This document shows, piece after piece, positions 12,032-22,475 of a stretch of 64,000 nucleotides of DNA. Within the stretch, counting starts at the first letter, position 1. Each line of letters opens with the position of its first letter. The notes beneath the pieces are model-generated. The model ran no database searches and had not been told where the DNA came from. It was given only the letters and a program-made list of their open reading frames with translations. The position numbers and the translations under genes were made by a program. Source of the stretch: Kalmusia sp. IMI 367209 (taxonomy: Eukaryota > Ascomycota > Dothideomycetes > Pleosporales > Didymosphaeriaceae); assembly GCA_027946365.1 (NCBI GenBank), contig JAPEUQ010000008.1, forward strand, positions 1,798,001 through 1,862,000, written 5' to 3'.

Positions 12032-14071
12032 ATGTCCGCCTCCGCGACATCGGACCCGCTCAAAGAAAGTGGTACGTGAGCTGGACGAACTGTTTACGAG
12101 GATCCCATTTACAGGGATACGGAGAGGAAATAATGGATCGAAGCTGACTGGGGCCGCAGGCGCCGCATCGAAGTCCAAGAAAAAGAAGAATAAGAAGAAG
12201 AGCGGAGCAAGTGCGAACAAAGCTGAGGAAGCTGCGACTGTGAACGGGGTCCACGACAAGCCAGAGGAACAGGAAGATGAGCCGGAGGATGACGATGAAC
12301 ACGTACGGCTTCCCTCAATCTCCAATGCATCAGTACGTTCTTCGAGCGGAAACGGTGTTGACATATCACAGAAGCCCGCTGCTACATCGAACGAACCTGA
12401 TGATGTTGACGATGAGCAACCGCTTTCGCCTACTACAGCACAAGCGAACGGTACCGCATCACACTCCATATCCTCTGCCGTAGCTCTCGGCCTGTCACGG
12501 TCACGGTCACAACAGGGTATATCGCCCTCCCCTCCCCCACCATCCGACGCCAGCGCCCGCCTCGACGCCATCGCGAAAGAGCGAGATGCGTTACGGCAAG
12601 AGGTGACCGAGTTGAGGAAAAGCTTGGAAAGTATACAAGAGAAGCATGAGGAAGAAATCAGCACTTTGCAGGGTGAATTAGAGGAGGCGAACGAGGGCAA
12701 GGATCATTTCGAGACCCAATACAAGAATCTGCTGGGCAGGGTCAACACCATCAAGACCTCGCTAGGGGACCGGCTAAAGGCCGATGCAGTAAGTGTGACG
12801 TCTTGTGTTCCTTACTCCCTGGGGAAGACGCGCTGTTGCAAAAAGAAGTCGCTGATCGCAGTTTAGGCTAGGATCGAAGAGTATCAGACTCACATATCGG
12901 AGCTTGAAGAACAGAATCGTGAACTCCAGGACAGCAACAACTCGTTAACAGAGCAGCTTGATAAGTTGCGGAAAGACCATGAGGTACAAGCAGCGGAAGC
13001 CGCAACCTTACGTAGTCGATCGAATTTGTCACAACAGAATTGGATCAAGGAGCGTGATGAGCTCATCTCAAGAGAGGCTTTTGCGAGAGAAGAATTTGAG
13101 AATGCGAAACAAGCCATGCAAGACTGGGAGGTCTTGGCCATGAACGAGCGCTCGATAAGAGAGAATCTAGCTGAGAAAGAGACGGAGCTGAAGGAGCAGA
13201 TTGAGTCGCTACGCGAGGCTTATGAAAAGGCAGCGAGAGATCGCGATACCAACAATGAGGCTGTTGAAGGTCTCCAAAAGGCGCTTCAAGAGGTACAAAA
13301 TCGTAAGTCAAGATGGCTTGACCTATCTGCGGAGCTAACTGACTGCTATAGTGCGCAAGACTGAGCTGCGGAGATCTGTTGAGAACTACGAATCGCAGAT
13401 TGACGAGCTTCGCAAGCAAGTGCAAGCGGCCCAAGAAGCTGCTACTGCATCCAAGACCGCGCTCGAGACCACACAGAAAGAGCTAGAAAGAGCCTCACCA
13501 TTCGAGAAAGAAGTCAAGGAGAAGAATTTGCTGATTGGCAAGCTCCGACATGAGGCTGTGACACTCAATGAGCACCTCACAAAGGCCCTCCGGATACTGA
13601 AAAAGGGGCGACCAGAAGACAATGTGGACAGACAAATCGTGACGAACTACTTCCTTCATTTTCTTGCAATCGATCGTTCGGATCCCAAGAAGTTTGAAGC
13701 GCTGCAGCTCATTTCTGCGCTGTTGGGCTGGACTGATGGTGAGTCTGAGGCCATCTTGCCTAAAGGGTCGGTGCTAAACAATCCTAGAACAAAAGGAACA
13801 AGCTGGTCTCGCGCGTCCTGGTACCTCGAACAGCAACCTCCGCATTCCTATGTCACCGTTTCGCCGGACACCGTCCACGCCCTCGCTCAATAGCGGGATC
13901 AATGACCCAATGCTCATGGCCAGCAGTTCCAGTAATAAGGAATCGTTAGCGGAGCTTTGGTCCGATTTCCTTGAGCGCGAAGCCGATTCTCGCAGGGGTA
14001 GCGAAGCCACCTCTCCACCGCCGAGGAGCGACACTGGCAGTGGATTGGGGATCACGGAAGAAAAGAGATGA
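12032..14071 (+). CDS. RUD3: Golgi coiled-coil golgin with GRAB domain (Rud3-like)
   Basis: The Rud3/GMAP-210 family consists of long coiled-coil tethers on the cis-Golgi that bind Arf1-class GTPases through a C-terminal GRAB domain. Proposed exons are 12032-12071, 12160-12788, 12867-13302, 13352-13738 and 13788-14071, giving 591 aa. Order: Lys-rich patch (SKSKKKKNKKK), acidic/Ser-rich low-complexity region, long heptad-rich coiled coil, then the GRAB-type block with RILKKGRPEDNVDRQIVTNY and ALQLISALLGWTDEQKEQAG, and a Ser/Pro-rich tail. The EQKEQAG join confirms intron 4. For intron 1 I prefer the 12159 acceptor because CTGAC lies just before it; an acceptor at 12114 is also in frame and adds 15 residues. 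The gene is convergent with MRPL32. Family call strong, first intron uncertain. Confidence 0.88.
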
Positions 14072-14377
14072 TGAGGCTAATATAATTTTGAAAACGATGA
14101 CTACTTCTTGTATTTATATAGGATACCTCTTGGTCGCATGTGATGGATGAATGGATGCAGCGCGTTAGCGCGTTACGAGGCGAGTCTTCCTGGCATTGCG
14201 GTGTTGGAGTTCTGGTGTTTCGAGATCTTCCGTGTGACGCGCATGACAGTATACTAGATTGCCTAAAAGGCTATGATACACTTGGGTCCTCTTACCTCCT
14301 CTTGTTGTCACAGATGGCCCACCATTCATTTTCCCAATGTTTAACAAATCTTACAATATTTCACAATCCTTGCTGCA
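14072..14377. other. Shared 3' flank of RUD3 and MRPL32
   Basis: A 306-bp gap between the stop codons of two convergent genes. No coding frame; presumably two 3' UTRs and terminators. Confidence 0.6.
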
Positions 14378-14967
14378 TCATTTTGATTTCCAGTCGCCGT
14401 GCTTCACGATGTGCTTCACTTCCCTCGGATCGGGTTCGGCCATGCGTTGCCTCTTCAGCTCATCGCGTTGCTCGCGCTTCAATTGCTTCGCCTGCTTGGG
14501 TGTAGGCATGCGTACGGACCACCACTTGTCGCCGAAAATATTGGTTTTGATAGCTGCATCAGGTTAGACATGCATAGCTCCCTCAAGGCATGAAGCCGAC
14601 AACACGTACCATCCACACAGTAGGGACACAGGAGATGCGCCCGCTTTACTCTCCCGCAGGCGGAGCACTTGTTCAATGATGTGATGTCCTTCAAGCCCTT
14701 GCCAGCCATGAAGCGTGTTCGCTTCTTCATGTACGACGTCTTCTTCTTGGGAACCGCCTTCAAAACGCCCTCCCAGATGTCCGATAATGACGGTATCGAG
14801 GGCAGCGAGAGCGACGGTATGGCGAGGGCGGCGAATGGCGCGGGCAGAGTCCGGAAGGGCTGCGCGAGGCGTTGCAGCAGCGGCAGGTTAATGACGGGCC
14901 GTGAGGAGCCATTGAGGGCCGGCAGCAGCGTCTGCCACAGCGGTGGCAGCGGACGGGCGAGAGCCAT
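14378..14967 (-). CDS. MRPL32: Mitochondrial ribosomal protein bL32m
   Basis: Large-subunit mitoribosomal protein. Exon 1 is 14967-14610 and exon 2 is 14553-14378, giving 177 aa. The family core VPKKKTSYMKKRTRFMAGKG is followed by a zinc ribbon CSAC...CPYC, then an Arg/Lys-rich C-terminus (RMPTPKQAKQLKREQ). The intron (GTACGT donor, ATGCAG acceptor) falls just after CPYCVD and restores the expected AIKTNIFGDKWW. The first 70 residues are rich in Leu, Pro, Ala and Arg with almost no acids, as in the long presequence of yeast Mrpl32, which is cut by the m-AAA protease. It is divergent from CDC10 and convergent with RUD3. Confidence 0.93.
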
Positions 14968-15289
14968 GGCGATGCAGCGAACTGAGCGGTGATGGCGCGC
15001 GTTCGTCGTCGCCGGCGACAGTCTTGGTGTTGAGAAAATGCAGATGCAGATGCCACCCCAGTCCCAAGCTCTCGCGCCCTAGCCGCGTCGAGGGCTAGCG
15101 CGCCTTCGCTTCGTGGCTGCCCCTTTCCGCGCCAGCAAGAGTGCCAGAAAGTCCACGCCCGCGACTGCATCTGCTCAACCGTTCTGTGTATACACGCCGC
15201 CCGCTGCAGTCTCTTCGTGCCCCCAATTTCTCCCTCTCCCCAGGCTATCTTCGTACCACATCGCCGCCTCGAGGCTCGCATCGTCTACA
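14968..15289. promoter_or_regulatory. Bidirectional promoter region, MRPL32 / CDC10
   Basis: Only 322 bp separate the start codons of two divergent genes, so both promoters and both 5' UTRs must lie here. The DNA is GC-rich, with CT-rich tracts close to the CDC10 start. I see no clear TATA box. Confidence 0.6.
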
Positions 15290-16483
15290 ATGGCTACCGC
15301 GTATGGAGCACCGCACCAGTCGGTCTACCCTGAGAGCTATGTCGGTTTCGACAGCATCACCAAGCAGATCGAGAAGAAGCTCGTAAAGCGGGGCTTTCAG
15401 TTCAACATCATCTGCGTCGGTAAGATTCACATCCATGCAGCAGCTCGCTACAAGCTGCTCGGAGAATTGTTGGGCTAAACCGCTGTGCAGGACAGACTGG
15501 CCTCGGCAAGTCCACCCTAATCAACACCATCTTCGCCTCGCACCTCATAGACAGCAAGGGTCGCATGCTACCCGACGAGCCCATCCGTCAGACTACTGAG
15601 ATCCAGGCCGTTTCGCACACAATTGAGGAGAACGGCGTGCGCCTACGCCTCAACATTGTCGACACCCCCGGCTACGGTGACCTGATCAATAATGAGCGCT
15701 GCTGGGACCCGATTGTCAAGTACATCAAGGACCAGCACAGCGCCTACCTGCGCAAGGAGCTCACTGCTCAGCGTGAGCGCTACCTCCAGGACACCCGCAT
15801 CCACTGTTGCTTGTTCTTCATCAACCCCTCCGGCCACGGCCTCAAGCCCATCGACATTGTCGTGCTCAAGAAGCTTAGTGAATTCGTCAATGTTGTGCCC
15901 GTCATTGCCAAGAGTGACAGCTTGACGCTTGAGGAGCGCGCCGCCTTCAAGGAACGGATAAAGGAGGAGTTCGCCTTCCACAACCTGCGCATGTACCCGT
16001 ACGACAATGAGGAGCACGACCAGGAGGAAGTTGCCCTCAACACTTCCATCAAGGTAAGTTATTCCACGTGTGAGTTTTCGCACAATCTCGATGCTGACTA
16101 TCCACAGAGCATCATTCCTTTCGCTGTCGTTGGCTCTGAGAAGAACATTGTTGTCAATGGCAAGCAGGTTCGCGGTCGTCAGAACCGCTGGGGCTTTATC
16201 AATGGTATGACACATTATTCGCAAGCTGAACGATTTCTGACAGCTTACAGTCGAGGATGAGAACCATTGCGAATTCGTCTACCTCCGCAACTTCCTCACC
16301 CGTACCCACTTGCAAGACTTGATTGAGACAACGTCGCAGATCCACTACGAGTCATTCCGTGCCAAGCAGCTACTCGCCCTGAAGGAGAGCTCCGCAGTCG
16401 GCCACGGCTCCCGACCCATCTCACCTGCCGCAGATCGCGAATTGAGCAGGAACAGCCAGCGGATGACTATGAACGGGTACTAG
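15290..16483 (+). CDS. CDC10: Septin, Cdc10 class (AspD-like)
   Basis: A GTP-binding septin that assembles into hetero-oligomeric filaments at septa, hyphal branches and the cell cortex. Exons are 15290-15419, 15491-16053, 16108-16204 and 16251-16483, giving 340 aa. The P-loop GQTGLGKST is at about residues 44-52, then G3 DTPGYGD, G4 AKSD, and the septin-unique region SIIPFAVVGSE...RWGFINVEDENHCEF. The short N-terminus (YPESYVGFDSITKQIEKK) and the lack of a long C-terminal coiled coil mark the Cdc10 class rather than Cdc3, Cdc11 or Cdc12. Introns 1 and 3 each split a glycine/valine codon cleanly; intron 2 is phase 0. Confidence 0.95.
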
Positions 16484-17445
16484 GAGTTTCCCGCCCATAG
16501 TCGGGTCGACAGTCTCGGGGCCAAGTCGACGGGTCCCCCTGGACCACGAGTAGCCCCTATAATCGATACTGTCTAAGTGCGAGGGCTAGAGGCAGATGCA
16601 GAGCAAGCAACTCGATGTAGAGAGTGGAGGTTTGCGGTATGATACCAGTGCAGGTCTTTAGCACGTTAGCCGACATGGGGCGTTGTGGGTTGCAAGCGCT
16701 ATACATTCTAATATCTTTTTTTAGTGACTGCATGGATTCTTCTTCGCTTCTCTTCACTTCTGAACTACCTTCTCCTATGTTTAGCGAGGTGTGCGGGTGC
16801 GGAGTCGGAGTGATGGCTCGGGTTAGCTGGTTATGCCTGGGTCGAGTTCTAGGATAGTGGTGGTAATCTTGAGACAAAGAATGGTCTGCTTCCCCCTCCC
16901 ATCCCAACTTTCGAAATTTCGAGAAAACACCACATTTATGTTCTGTGATTGATGAAGGATGCGGTACTTCCTTAGCTAGCTGCTAAATGCGAGACGTGGG
17001 ATCCCTTTTTGACTCGACATCGTGCAGATGGAAACGGCACGGGAAAGCCTTGTTGGTGTGCAGGACTTCAATGACTGAAACAAAAACCGCAAGCTCAAGA
17101 TAAAGTTGGAACTTATTCCGTAATGCGCTTCTCCAAAGATAGGAACCAAGCTGGCAATCGAATTCAACATTTGGACGCTCCTGCTCAGTACGAGTAAGCT
17201 TGTTAGAGAGCCTCCAGCTACCTCACTGTACTGTCCTTTGTAGTTCACGCTGACCCTATTGTATAGCACTACTCCAGCAGACATAAGCACCGAGAGCTTC
17301 GGGATGCCGTTGCACCGATCGGGGATTAACGCATGTAGCATGTACGCCGGTACATCCAACACCGAGCGGCGGGTTCTAACGAGCGACCAGGCGCGCGGAA
17401 GGATGCAGTAGTGCATTTGGGAGTTTCGTATACAAAAAGCTAGAA
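16484..17445. other. Intergenic between CDC10 and the acyltransferase
   Basis: A 146-codon minus-strand frame (16976-17416) shows no domain, signal or splice partner and I do not call it. No repeats seen. Confidence 0.5.
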
Positions 17446-17597
17446 ATGGCCCAACGCCCTCTTTTGCAACGGTCCTCGACGCCAGTGCGTTGACTTCAAC
17501 CCTCCATCTTCATATTGTGGAAGGGAGTTGGTGAAGATGGCAGCCTACGAGATTATCGTCCGTCATCCGGAATGGCAATCACACCCCGCAAACGCAG

Positions 17598-19072
17598 CGC
17601 TACCCCGTCACGCTCTTGGGCCACTTGATGCCGCACATTTATGCCCTCTCCGCTAATGTATGGTACTTACCTGGTAGCGTATCCCCACAGGCAGTCGTGG
17701 AGTGTATGAGGAAGGGCCTGGAGCGCACAGTGCAGCAGTTCCCCAACATAGCTGGCGAGCTGGAATACGACGACAGAGATGGACGCATGTGGATCAGGAA
17801 AGATAAAGAAGGTGGGATCAGTCTGTACGTGAAGAGTCTGGAGAACGACTTCCCAAGCTTTGCAGAGTTGGAAAGGAAGCACGTATGTGCTATCTACATT
17901 CGTACAGCAGGTTTCTGCGATCTATATGCTGATGAGAACAGTTCCCAGACAGTATGCTCCTGGCTTCAAAGCTACTTCCACAATTCACTAGCGAACCTGG
18001 GTTCGTCAAGGATAAGTCTATTCCGACGACGGTGTTCCAAATCAATTTTATAAGAGGTGGGATGGTGCTGGGTTTTGCAATTCACCATGTGATTACGGAT
18101 GGGGCGAGCGGTGAAGATTTGATGACGACGTGGGCCGCGAATAGTCGAGCAGCGTTACAGGGACAACCTTTCCCTCCGCTAGACAAGAATCGATTCGACC
18201 TGCTGAAGTCTGCTCTGGAAGTGCCAAAGCCATCACCGGAGCGATTCGAAGAGCTGAAAGGCTTGTTTCCGCAGCATAAGGACGCCGGTGGGCCTGTGCT
18301 ACCACCACCGGATGTCCAACTACCCAAGATTACGTCCATGATGTTCCATTTCCCCCGCAGCAAAGCAGCGAAGCTAAAAGCCGTTGCAGCGTCAAAGCTA
18401 GGCGGAACACGTATCTCGACCTACGATACCGTAGTAGCACTCATGTGGCAGAGTATAACGCGCGCCAGACTAGCCTTCCTGAAGCCCGACCTTGATGCGC
18501 CCAGCAAAGTCTGCCACGCCGCCGACTCCCGCAAGATCTGGGACCCGCCGGTCCTCGAACGATTTGTAAGTTGCAGCGCGCTCGTCATTGAAACTGCGCC
18601 GCTCAGTCTACGCGAATTGATCGATCCGGCCAACCACCATTTAGCTGTCGCTGCTATTCGTGGTTCCATCACCTCACTCTCTCCCGTGTGGATCTCCAAA
18701 CTTCAGGAATTGGTCGCTGCACACCACGATAAGCGGTGGATCGAGTTTCAGAGCGACTCCTTTCTCGGATTAGATGTCTTCGCGACGAGTTGGGCTGGTA
18801 TGAGTACATATCAGAAGTACGACTTTGGGTGGGGTGTATCGCGGGCGATTCGGTGGCCGAGTTTGGGGGTCGAGGGTTTCGTGTTCGTATATCCAAATCG
18901 AAGTGGCATGGAGGGAACGGGGCCTGAGGAGGGTGTGGAGACTTGTGTGTGTTTGGAGGAGGAGTGCATGCAGAGACTTATAAGGGACCCTCTGTTGAGA
19001 GAGTGGTGTGCGCCGAGGGGGGAGGATGGGGCAGATGTTGGGGTTGTGGAGGCTATGAGGAGTGTGTTGTGA
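17598..19072 (+). CDS. BAHD/trichothecene 3-O-acetyltransferase-like acyltransferase
   Basis: The BAHD/transferase family moves acyl groups from acyl-CoA to hydroxyls or amines of small molecules; the fungal branch includes the trichothecene self-protection enzyme. The catalytic HHVITDG (HHxxxD) and the structural motif YDFGWG are both present, as is the N-terminal TLLGHLMPHIYALSANVWYLP. Exon joins 17598-17882 and 17942-19072 meet in phase 0 across a 59-nt intron. The true 5' end is unresolved: this frame has no ATG before 17626, which is inside a conserved segment. Either a first exon lies upstream (ATG 17446 to 17484 with a GTGCGT donor, CGCAG acceptor at 17597, gives about 484 aa), or the ATG at 17537, whose frame reads LGPLD before drifting off, has suffered a frameshift. 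The substrate is unknown. It ends 19 bp from the convergent LTO1 stop. Confidence 0.8.
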
Positions 19073-19091
19073 TGGAGAAACAGAGAAAAGA

Positions 19092-19673
19092 TCAACTCAG
19101 AAACCGGGATCCGCCAAAGTCCTCCATGCTATCGTCTCCTTTCTTTTGACTGGGCCCGCTTACGCGAACATTCCTTGCTGCTGCATCTGAGGAGTTGTGA
19201 TTAGATGCTGAGAAGGGAGCCTCGCCGACGATGCGCTCGATGATCTTGGATTTTGCGCCGGCGCGCTTGAAGCGGTCATCGAAGTCTGCGACTGCATCTT
19301 CGGTGTTGAGGGTGCTGAACGTCGCAGGGTCGGTCAACCCATGCAACATGTGAATGTGCTTTTTCAGCCTTTCATTCTCTTTGAACTCAGGCAATCTAGC
19401 CTCTCGCTCCACGTTTTCTCTCTTTTCGATTTGAGTTGTAGCATCATCTGTAATTCTGGACGGAGTTAAACGCGCTCCCCATACTGCAGCTCGACCATGT
19501 AACTGCCCCAGCGCAGCAAACTTCTCGAAACCTTTCTCGAGACCGAAGATGCGGCCTTCGATGCGACCAGCATGGGATCCGTCTTGTGTGCCGAGGGCGT
19601 AGGCGGTAGTGTAGAGGTCATCCTCTAGTGTGAGAAGAGTGTCAAATGGATCGGGATTTGGGGAGGGGGCCAT
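19092..19673 (-). CDS. LTO1: Lto1-like Yae1-domain protein
   Basis: Lto1 partners Yae1 to deliver the Fe-S cluster to Rli1/ABCE1, the ribosome-recycling ATPase, and so supports translation. This intronless 193-aa frame carries the diagnostic deca-GX3 pattern near residues 30-60 (DGSHAGRIEGRIFGLEKGFE, then ALGQLHGRA). The rest is a helical middle region and a low-complexity Ser/Asp/Lys tail. The ATG at 19673 begins MAPSPNPDPFDTLLTLEDD, a typical fungal Lto1 start. It is head-to-head with methionyl-tRNA synthetase and tail-to-tail with the acyltransferase, with 19 bp between stop codons. Confidence 0.85.
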   Translation of the reverse strand: MAPSPNPDPFDTLLTLEDDLYTTAYALGTQDGSHAGRIEGRIFGLEKGFEKFAALGQLHGRAAVWGARLTPSRITDDATTQIEKRENVEREARLPEFKENERLKKHIHMLHGLTDPATFSTLNTEDAVADFDDRFKRAGAKSKIIERIVGEAPFSASNHNSSDAAARNVRVSGPSQKKGDDSMEDFGGSRFLS

Positions 19674-20046
19674 GGTTGACCAGAGTATGAATGTTGATTT
19701 TGTCTTTCAGTCAAAGGAACGGATAAACGACTCTAGTAATCGTGACCAATGAGCGCTTATGCGATGCTTATTTTGCCCTTGGAGTCACTGCATGTCGCGC
19801 GCTGGTGGATGTGAGTGATGTGACCAGCGAGAGTGAGTCAGCAGGGTCTGTGGCTGTGGTGGCGTGGAGGGGTAATTTTCTGGGTGTTGGTGGGGCAGAC
19901 TCAGGGCGTACCACGGCGCCGACGTGTTGGAGGTTCGGGGACTAACATATTATTCCACTTGACTCACCCACGCGTCTTTTCCGCTTCTCTCACCTTCAAT
20001 TCGACTTACACATTTACCCACAGAAAGCAAGACTCGTCCATTTAAC
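19674..20046. promoter_or_regulatory. Bidirectional promoter region, LTO1 / MES1
   Basis: 373 bp between two divergent start codons. A CCAAT pentamer lies at 19746-19750, a possible CCAAT-binding-complex (HAP) site, and a pyrimidine-rich tract with CTCACC/CTTTTCC runs precedes the MES1 start. Confidence 0.55.
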
Positions 20047-21906
20047 ATGACAGAGCCGAAGAAAAAGATACTGCCCGTCGAGGGCGAGCGCAATGTGCTC
20101 ATTACCAGCGCCCTGCCCTACGTGAACAATGTCCCGCACCTGGGCAACATCGTCGGCAGTGTGCTCTCCGCCGATGTCTTTGCCCGCTACTCGCGTGCGC
20201 GAGGCTACAACACGCTCTACATCTGCGGTACCGACGAATACGGCACCGCCACCGAAACGAAGGCAATCGAGGAGAAAGTCACCCCCGAACAGTTGTGCTC
20301 CAAATACTTCGCTTTGCACTCCGAGGTGTACAAGTGGTTCAACATTGACTTCGACCACTTCGGCCGGACACCGACCCAGCAACAAACAGACATTGCCCAG
20401 GACAGCTTCCTGAAGCTTCACAATAATGGATATCTCGAGGAGCAGACCACGACGCAACCCTACTGCGAGACGCACAAGAGCTTCTTGGCAGACCGCTTTG
20501 TCGAGGGAACATGCCCATTGTGTCAGTACAACGACGCCAGAGGTGACCAGTGCGACAAGTGCGGACACCTGCTCGACCCTCTCGAGCTCATCAACCCGCG
20601 ATGCAAGCTTGACGGCGCGACGCCAGTGCCCAGGGAGACGAAACATGTATATCTGTTGCTAGACAAGCTTCAGCCAGCAGAGGAGGAGTGGTTCGAGAAA
20701 GCCAGCAAGGAGGGCAACTGGAGCTCAAACGGTACCCAGATTACCGCGAGCTGGCTGAAGGAAGGACTGAAGCCTCGAGGCATCACCCGTGACCTGAAGT
20801 GGGGAACCGCCGTCCCGCTCGAAGGCTACGAGAACAAAGTCATGTACGTGTGGTTCGACGCGTGTATCGGCTACGTCTCCATAACGGCAACGTACACGGA
20901 CGAGTGGGAGAAGTGGTGGCGCAACCCGGACAACGTGAAGCTCTACCAGTTCATGGGCAAAGACAACGTACCCTTCCACACTGTCGTTTTCCCCTGCTCG
21001 CAGCTCGGCACCAAAGATAAGTGGACCATGCTCAACACCATCTCCACGACAGAATACCTCAACTACGAGCACGGCAAGTTCTCTAAGTCACGAGGTATCG
21101 GCGTGTTTGGTAACAACGCGCGAGAAACCGGGATTCCGTCGGACGTCTGGCGCTACTACCTCCTCTCTCATCGCCCTGAGACCGGCGACACAGAGTTCGA
21201 GTGGAAGGGCTTCATCGACTCAAATAACAACGAGCTACTTAAGAACCTGGGCAACTTCGTCAATCGCGTGATCAAGTTCGTCAACTCCAAGATCTACGAT
21301 TCCGTCGTGCCGGACTACACCAAGTTCAGCGATGAGTACTTCGAGAAGCACAAGGCAAAAGTTAACGAGTCGTTGAAGCGATACATCACGGAGCTGGAGG
21401 ATGTCAAGATCAGGGCGGCGCTTGCGACGGCGCTTCACATATCGAGTCTGGGCAATACGCTCCTGCAGGACAACAAGCTGGACAACAAGCTAGCTACTGA
21501 GGAGCCGGACCGGTGTGCTGCGGTCGTCGGTCTGGCACTGAGCCAGATTCACCTTCTCGCCTCGCTCATCCACCCCTACCTCCCCGACACCACCAAGTCG
21601 ATCCTCGCCCAACTCAATGCCGCCTTTCTCATCATCCCAGACAAATGGGAAGCCTCCTCCCTCCCCGTTGGCCACAAAGTTGGCAAGGCTGCCTACCTCT
21701 TCTCGCAGATTAAGCCGGAGCGGGAGCAAGAATGGAGGGAGCAGTTCGGTGGTGAAGAGGCGCGTAAAGCAAAGGCAGAGACCGCGGCGAAAGCGGCCGC
21801 GAAGAAGGCGGAGAAAGAGCGCAAGAAGGCAGCGAAGGCAGCGAAGAATGTTGGGGCGGGGGTGGAAGCTAGTGAAAAGGGCGGGAAAGGAGGTGCCTGT
21901 TGCTAA
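20047..21906 (+). CDS. MES1: Cytosolic methionyl-tRNA synthetase
   Basis: Class I synthetase that charges initiator and elongator tRNA-Met. Intronless, 619 aa. The HIGH-type motif is HLGN at residues 31-34, the KMSKS-type loop is KFSKS at 344-348, and a Cys-rich zinc knuckle in the connective domain reads CPLC...CDKC. The anticodon-binding helical domain follows, then a Lys/Ala-rich basic tail (residues about 565-619) that may contact tRNA. It lacks the N-terminal GST-like extension with which yeast Mes1 (751 aa) binds Arc1. It also has no C-terminal EMAPII or WHEP domain that I can see. It starts without a mitochondrial presequence, so it is the cytosolic enzyme. Confidence 0.96.
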   Translation: MTEPKKKILPVEGERNVLITSALPYVNNVPHLGNIVGSVLSADVFARYSRARGYNTLYICGTDEYGTATETKAIEEKVTPEQLCSKYFALHSEVYKWFNIDFDHFGRTPTQQQTDIAQDSFLKLHNNGYLEEQTTTQPYCETHKSFLADRFVEGTCPLCQYNDARGDQCDKCGHLLDPLELINPRCKLDGATPVPRETKHVYLLLDKLQPAEEEWFEKASKEGNWSSNGTQITASWLKEGLKPRGITRDLKWGTAVPLEGYENKVMYVWFDACIGYVSITATYTDEWEKWWRNPDNVKLYQFMGKDNVPFHTVVFPCSQLGTKDKWTMLNTISTTEYLNYEHGKFSKSRGIGVFGNNARETGIPSDVWRYYLLSHRPETGDTEFEWKGFIDSNNNELLKNLGNFVNRVIKFVNSKIYDSVVPDYTKFSDEYFEKHKAKVNESLKRYITELEDVKIRAALATALHISSLGNTLLQDNKLDNKLATEEPDRCAAVVGLALSQIHLLASLIHPYLPDTTKSILAQLNAAFLIIPDKWEASSLPVGHKVGKAAYLFSQIKPEREQEWREQFGGEEARKAKAETAAKAAAKKAEKERKKAAKAAKNVGAGVEASEKGGKGGACC

Positions 21907-22475
21907 GACGGCGGTGGAGGAGGTTGCGGAGGGGGTAAAGCAAACTAGCTTACAGACTTCTTAGTGGGAACGCGTTGGGTTTTCTTTAGGATTTGTATTT
22001 TAGATTCATGAGTAACGTGACGATTGATGAGTATAGCGCTTGTTAGGTGAGTAGATAAAATGTGCAAATGCGCTTCACGCATTATTACGTTGTTTACACC
22101 GAGTATACTAGCCATCCCAACTTCGGTAAACTACTGACTGTTTGAGTCCTGCACAAGAATCTTGGCAGGGGCGTGGGTCTGTCGTTGTAGATCCGAGCAG
22201 GGCAGTGCTGTGTTTAATCGCCTCTTAACGAGTCAAAATGTGCAAATATGGGGGCCAGTACTCCTCCGCGGGAGCACAGCCCCCATTCGCAGCCACGAAC
22301 GAAGGAACGCTAAACGATCGCGCTTTGGGCTTTGTTTAGGTTATGCTTGTTTTATGCGTAGATCGAAACAGATATAATGGTACCCATACGCAGGTGTTCA
22401 ACAGATCTCCGTCGCGTCACTTCACCATCGCTAATCATCACCCGACCGCTCAACAAGGAACGAAAACAAGACACA
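21907..22475. other. Intergenic, no gene
   Basis: The 3' flank of MES1 and the promoter of the proline-rich protein. No convincing frame or repeat. Confidence 0.55.

Noticed and set aside
12026..12700. 224-codon Ser-rich minus frame
   Set aside because: Antisense shadow of the low-complexity and coiled-coil region of RUD3.
15643..16224. 193-codon minus frame
   Set aside because: Antisense to CDC10 exons 2-3, no motif.
20014..20646. 210-codon minus frame
   Set aside because: Antisense shadow of methionyl-tRNA synthetase.
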